Shown here piece by piece: positions 55,924-58,479 of a stretch of 58,479 nt of DNA; within the stretch, counting starts at the first letter, position 1; every line of letters starts with the position of its first letter. Under the pieces are notes generated by a model. The model saw only the letters and a list, made by a program, of their open reading frames with translations. It did no database searches and was not told where the DNA came from. The stretch is taken from assembly GCA_027600665.1 (NCBI GenBank), contig JADGJL010000043.1, positions 1 to 58,479 on the forward strand, given 5' to 3'. Made by a program: the position numbers and the translations under genes. This DNA is from Irineochytrium annulatum (Eukaryota; Chytridiomycota; Chytridiomycetes; Chytridiales; Chytridiaceae).

Positions 55924-57610
55924 TCACTTCTTCGACGACTTGCTCCTCTTCAAACTCCTGGTGACAGACTTCCACCACTTCTCGCTCCCCTCGTCCGTCT
56001 TCTCGACCTTCACCGGCGCGTCCGCGATGTACACCGCTCCACCTGCCGCCGCCGCCACCGCCGCCGCGGCATGCTCCTCCATCGCCGCGCGCTCCGCGAC
56101 CCCACCGGGACCATACATGATGGTCCAGGCGGCCTTGGACGAGCTCCGCTCAGAATACAGCGGCTGATCGCCGACGCCGAGCTGTTGGGTCGTCTGGTGA
56201 TGCGCCGCCATCACGTGCGACACGTCGTCGCTGCTGTTATCACGGGAGTCACCTGCGCCAACCGGCGCGAGGGCCGCGACGCGGGAGAGCGAGCGGGCGA
56301 GGTGGGCCACGTCCGTCGCCGGTATCTCTGCAGGCGCCGAGTGCGGGGTCCACGCAAAGTCCATGACGGAGTTGGCAGTCGCGGCGACTGGTGAGAAGGG
56401 GCTGGCAGACGCGGGGGCGGACCAGGCGGCCTGAGAGGGCGTACGGCGGAGCTGCTGTTGGCTGGCGGAGGCCTGGAGGCGCGGAGGCGGAACAGGCTGT
56501 CGTTTCCACTGCTGCTGGTGGAAGTAGTTTTGGGGGCTGTCAACAAACTCCTGCGCGGGGCGGTAAGGCGAGTGCTGGAGGACCGGCGGAGGCTGGTGCG
56601 TTGTGTCGATAGTGAGCACCGGCTGAGACGGCCGCCTCGCCGGACCCGCGGCATCCAAGTTGACTTTCATCAGGGGCACCGAGGGGCTCTTGTAAACGGT
56701 TTTGGCGTTCGCATCCTGCTGCCTGTAGACGCTCGACGACGACGCGATGAACTCCAGGTGGCCACTTTCGGCTGAAGGCCGGCGGCTGCGGTTCTCGCTC
56801 GGGAATGGGATGCTCGCATGGCAATGATGATGTTGCTGGTGTTGCGGCTGCTGGTGGTGTTGATGGTGTGAGTGGAAGTGCTGCTGTTGCTGGGGCACCA
56901 TCGTCGCCAGGGACGAGTCCGAGATCGATGTGCCTATGGTCGCTGCGCGAACACGCGGCTGGGTGGCCTCTGGCACGACGAGGTGGCTCGGCCTTCGCAA
57001 TACCGCCGTCCGCTCCGCGAGGGCCGATGGTCGACGCTCCATGGGGAAGTTGCTCGGCGGCCGATATTCATCCTCATCCGCGCTAGATCCGGCATCCGAG
57101 GGACGGCGCTGCTGGGTGTACGTCGGCGGAGAGCGGAGGATGGAGCGAGGTTGGTTCTGCAGGCAATGCGGTGCGGCTGACTGCGGGCATTGGAACGGGA
57201 TGTCGGCAAGGCCGCGGATAATATGCCGGATGGTGATAATCCAAGAGTTCATGTCGGCCTCGTCCTGTGCCCGGAGGACAAAGTCGCCCTGCTTGCTGAA
57301 GAGGATCATGTCGTTCAACTTTCCCTTGGCAATGACCTGTTCGTTGGCCAGCCGTCACGATGGTGAACGTAAGCGAATAAAATGGCGGACTTACAGTGGA
57401 CGCCTCAAGGACGATAGTGTGCACGGCAGCCGCATTCCCTTCGGAGTTCTTAAACAAATATACGGTAGGAGGTGCGCCATCCTTCCCCATGCCGGCAACG
57501 ACCGCGTACCGCGGCGTCCATTTCAGGTCGCCGTGCACCCTGGCGTGATGTTCGAGGTAGCCCTTCTTTGGCAGCGTCGTATGGAGCGACGTGAGAAACT
57601 GGAGAATCAT
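55924..57610 (-). CDS. PH-domain protein (tandem copy B)
   Basis: Two exons: a short first exon from 57610 (MILQFLTSLHTTLPKKGYLE, LKWTPRYAVVAGMGKDG) and a long one ending at 55924. The join EAST/VIAKGKLNDMILF completes a PH domain (KKGYLE ... DFVLRAQDEADMNSWIITIRH). Then comes a long disordered region with Gln/His runs (QQQQHFHSHHQHHQQPQHQQHH), RRPS-type phosphorylation motifs and a Pro/Ala-rich part. It ends EKWWKSVTRSLKRSKSSKK. The end resembles that of copy A (WWRNLKEKSL). A further upstream exon is possible. Function unknown; likely a membrane-linked scaffold. Confidence 0.8.
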
Positions 57611-58479
57611 TTCTGCAACGACTGAGCAGGTGAAAGGGACATCGGACTTGGAGCACTTTTATGTTGTTTGCCACCTGGAGCTACTTCGCAACACGCGCGC
57701 TGCTGAGCCACGTACTAACACTTTGGTAAGCAAGGAAGATGTCCGGGATATCCTTGGCCCTCAAAGCAGGGGCGGGCGGCTGTAAATGCAGTAAATACGC
57801 AATTTGGCGTGATCCCCGGCGGGTACCCCGATCGCCGCCACCCTGCCGAGATCGGGCTGTTGTCTTCTTTGGCGTGCGCGATTCGCGGTACGCAAGGTAA
57901 ACAATGCGCTATTTCCGGTGTTGCCGGTGTTGATCACTTGCGAACTGTGCCGCCTCCGAGATCAATCACGACTGCTTAGTTCGTCTTTGTCGGCGCGTGT
58001 TGCTCGGCTACGCGTGATGCTACGGATCACGATGAAGCCCCGAAGAGTTTCCCTTTCACGAGCTTAAGGGCTTTATTGTTCATCAGAGTCGCTGGCTCGT
58101 GATGCTGAAATACAGACTTCATTGCCTCATTGCAGAAATCAAGCCCCAAAAAAATAAAATAAAAAAGAGGGACGAGAAAAAAAGGCACATGAACTGGGGA
58201 CTGGAAGGAAAGAAGAAAAGAAAAAAGAAATCACGGCGAAGTCAATGGGAGTCTTGGCTCGCTATGAGAGAAGGTGGTGGAAAGAACATAGATGTACGTA
58301 TACGGGGAACTCGTTCCTTGCGCAAAAGAGGAAGAGAAAGAAAGTACGTGAAGGGGTAAACAATGTCAGTGTTTTATACCACAAGATCGAACGGGAAGCC
58401 TGGCTCGCGATGCAGAAGCCGGAGTAAATCGAAAGCATGGATATATGTATACGGGGAAAGGGGGAGTAAAATACAGGTC
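57611..58479. other. Right-edge region without a recognised gene
   Basis: AT-rich and purine-rich toward the right, with a Lys/Arg-rich low-complexity frame (58099-58359) that I do not believe. An imperfect direct repeat of about 70 nt occupies 58245-58310 and 58390-58460 (TGGCTCGC.ATG and GTATACGGGGA are shared). Confidence 0.4.

Noticed and set aside
58099..58359. Lys/Arg-rich 86-codon frame at the right edge
   Set aside because: Purine-rich low-complexity DNA; the repeat unit runs through it out of register with codons.

Overview
The window is nuclear DNA of a zoosporic (flagellated) fungus, most likely Chytridiomycota or a close relative. Genes carry many short GT-AG introns (about 37-140 nt, one of 389 nt) and spacers are short. 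The protein set is fungal (Siw14-type phosphatase, C1D/Lrp1, ATP synthase epsilon, an LPMO-like secreted protein, a Mug70-type CBS-PB1 protein) combined with ciliary genes that non-flagellated fungi lack (BBS9 and a lebercilin-domain protein) and with CLEC16A, TBC1D19 and a probable HAUS8. All functions below were read from translated exons and remembered family features; no database search was run.

Layout: 1-2.1 kb holds a truncated patatin-like gene (-) and ATP synthase epsilon (+). 2.8-3.9 kb holds a tandem pair of tiny secreted, GPI-like proteins. 4.2-10.3 kb holds PARN (-), a dienelactone hydrolase (+), mitochondrial GatA (-) and an unknown multi-pass membrane protein (+). 10.5-19.2 kb is a flagellum-linked neighbourhood: BBS9 (-), a Siw14-like phosphatase (+), a lebercilin-like repeat protein (-) and TBC1D19 (+). 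19.7-20.5 kb is RPS12 (-), whose long intron holds a candidate box C/D snoRNA. About 1.9 kb without a convincing gene follows.

22.4-39.6 kb holds a CBS-PB1 protein, RAMP4/SERP, an F-box/LRR-like protein, a membrane-anchored GDSL hydrolase, METTL23, NOP58, a Cys-rich GPI-like protein, ATG12 (four short exons), C1D/LRP1, a Ser/Thr-rich hypothetical, CLEC16A and a PPPDE-PUL peptidase. 39.7-50.1 kb holds long-chain acyl-CoA synthetase, HAUS8-like, NSE4, the LPMO-like protein, RHO1 and a DUF1769 protein. 50.7-57.6 kb holds an RMND1/DUF155 protein, proteasome alpha subunit PSMA4/PRE9 and two tandem PH-domain proteins that share a C-terminal WW-basic motif.

The genes are mostly housekeeping (translation, RNA decay, snoRNP, proteasome, autophagy, lipid activation, chromosome maintenance), with a few secreted surface or wall-acting proteins. 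Divergent pairs are strikingly tight, often 33-130 bp between start codons. No tRNA, CRISPR array or intact mobile element was recognised. The clearest items for follow-up are the tandem mini-secretome pair, the BBS9-lebercilin-TBC1D19 neighbourhood, the intronic snoRNA, the repeat tail of the lebercilin-like protein and the tandem PH paralogues.
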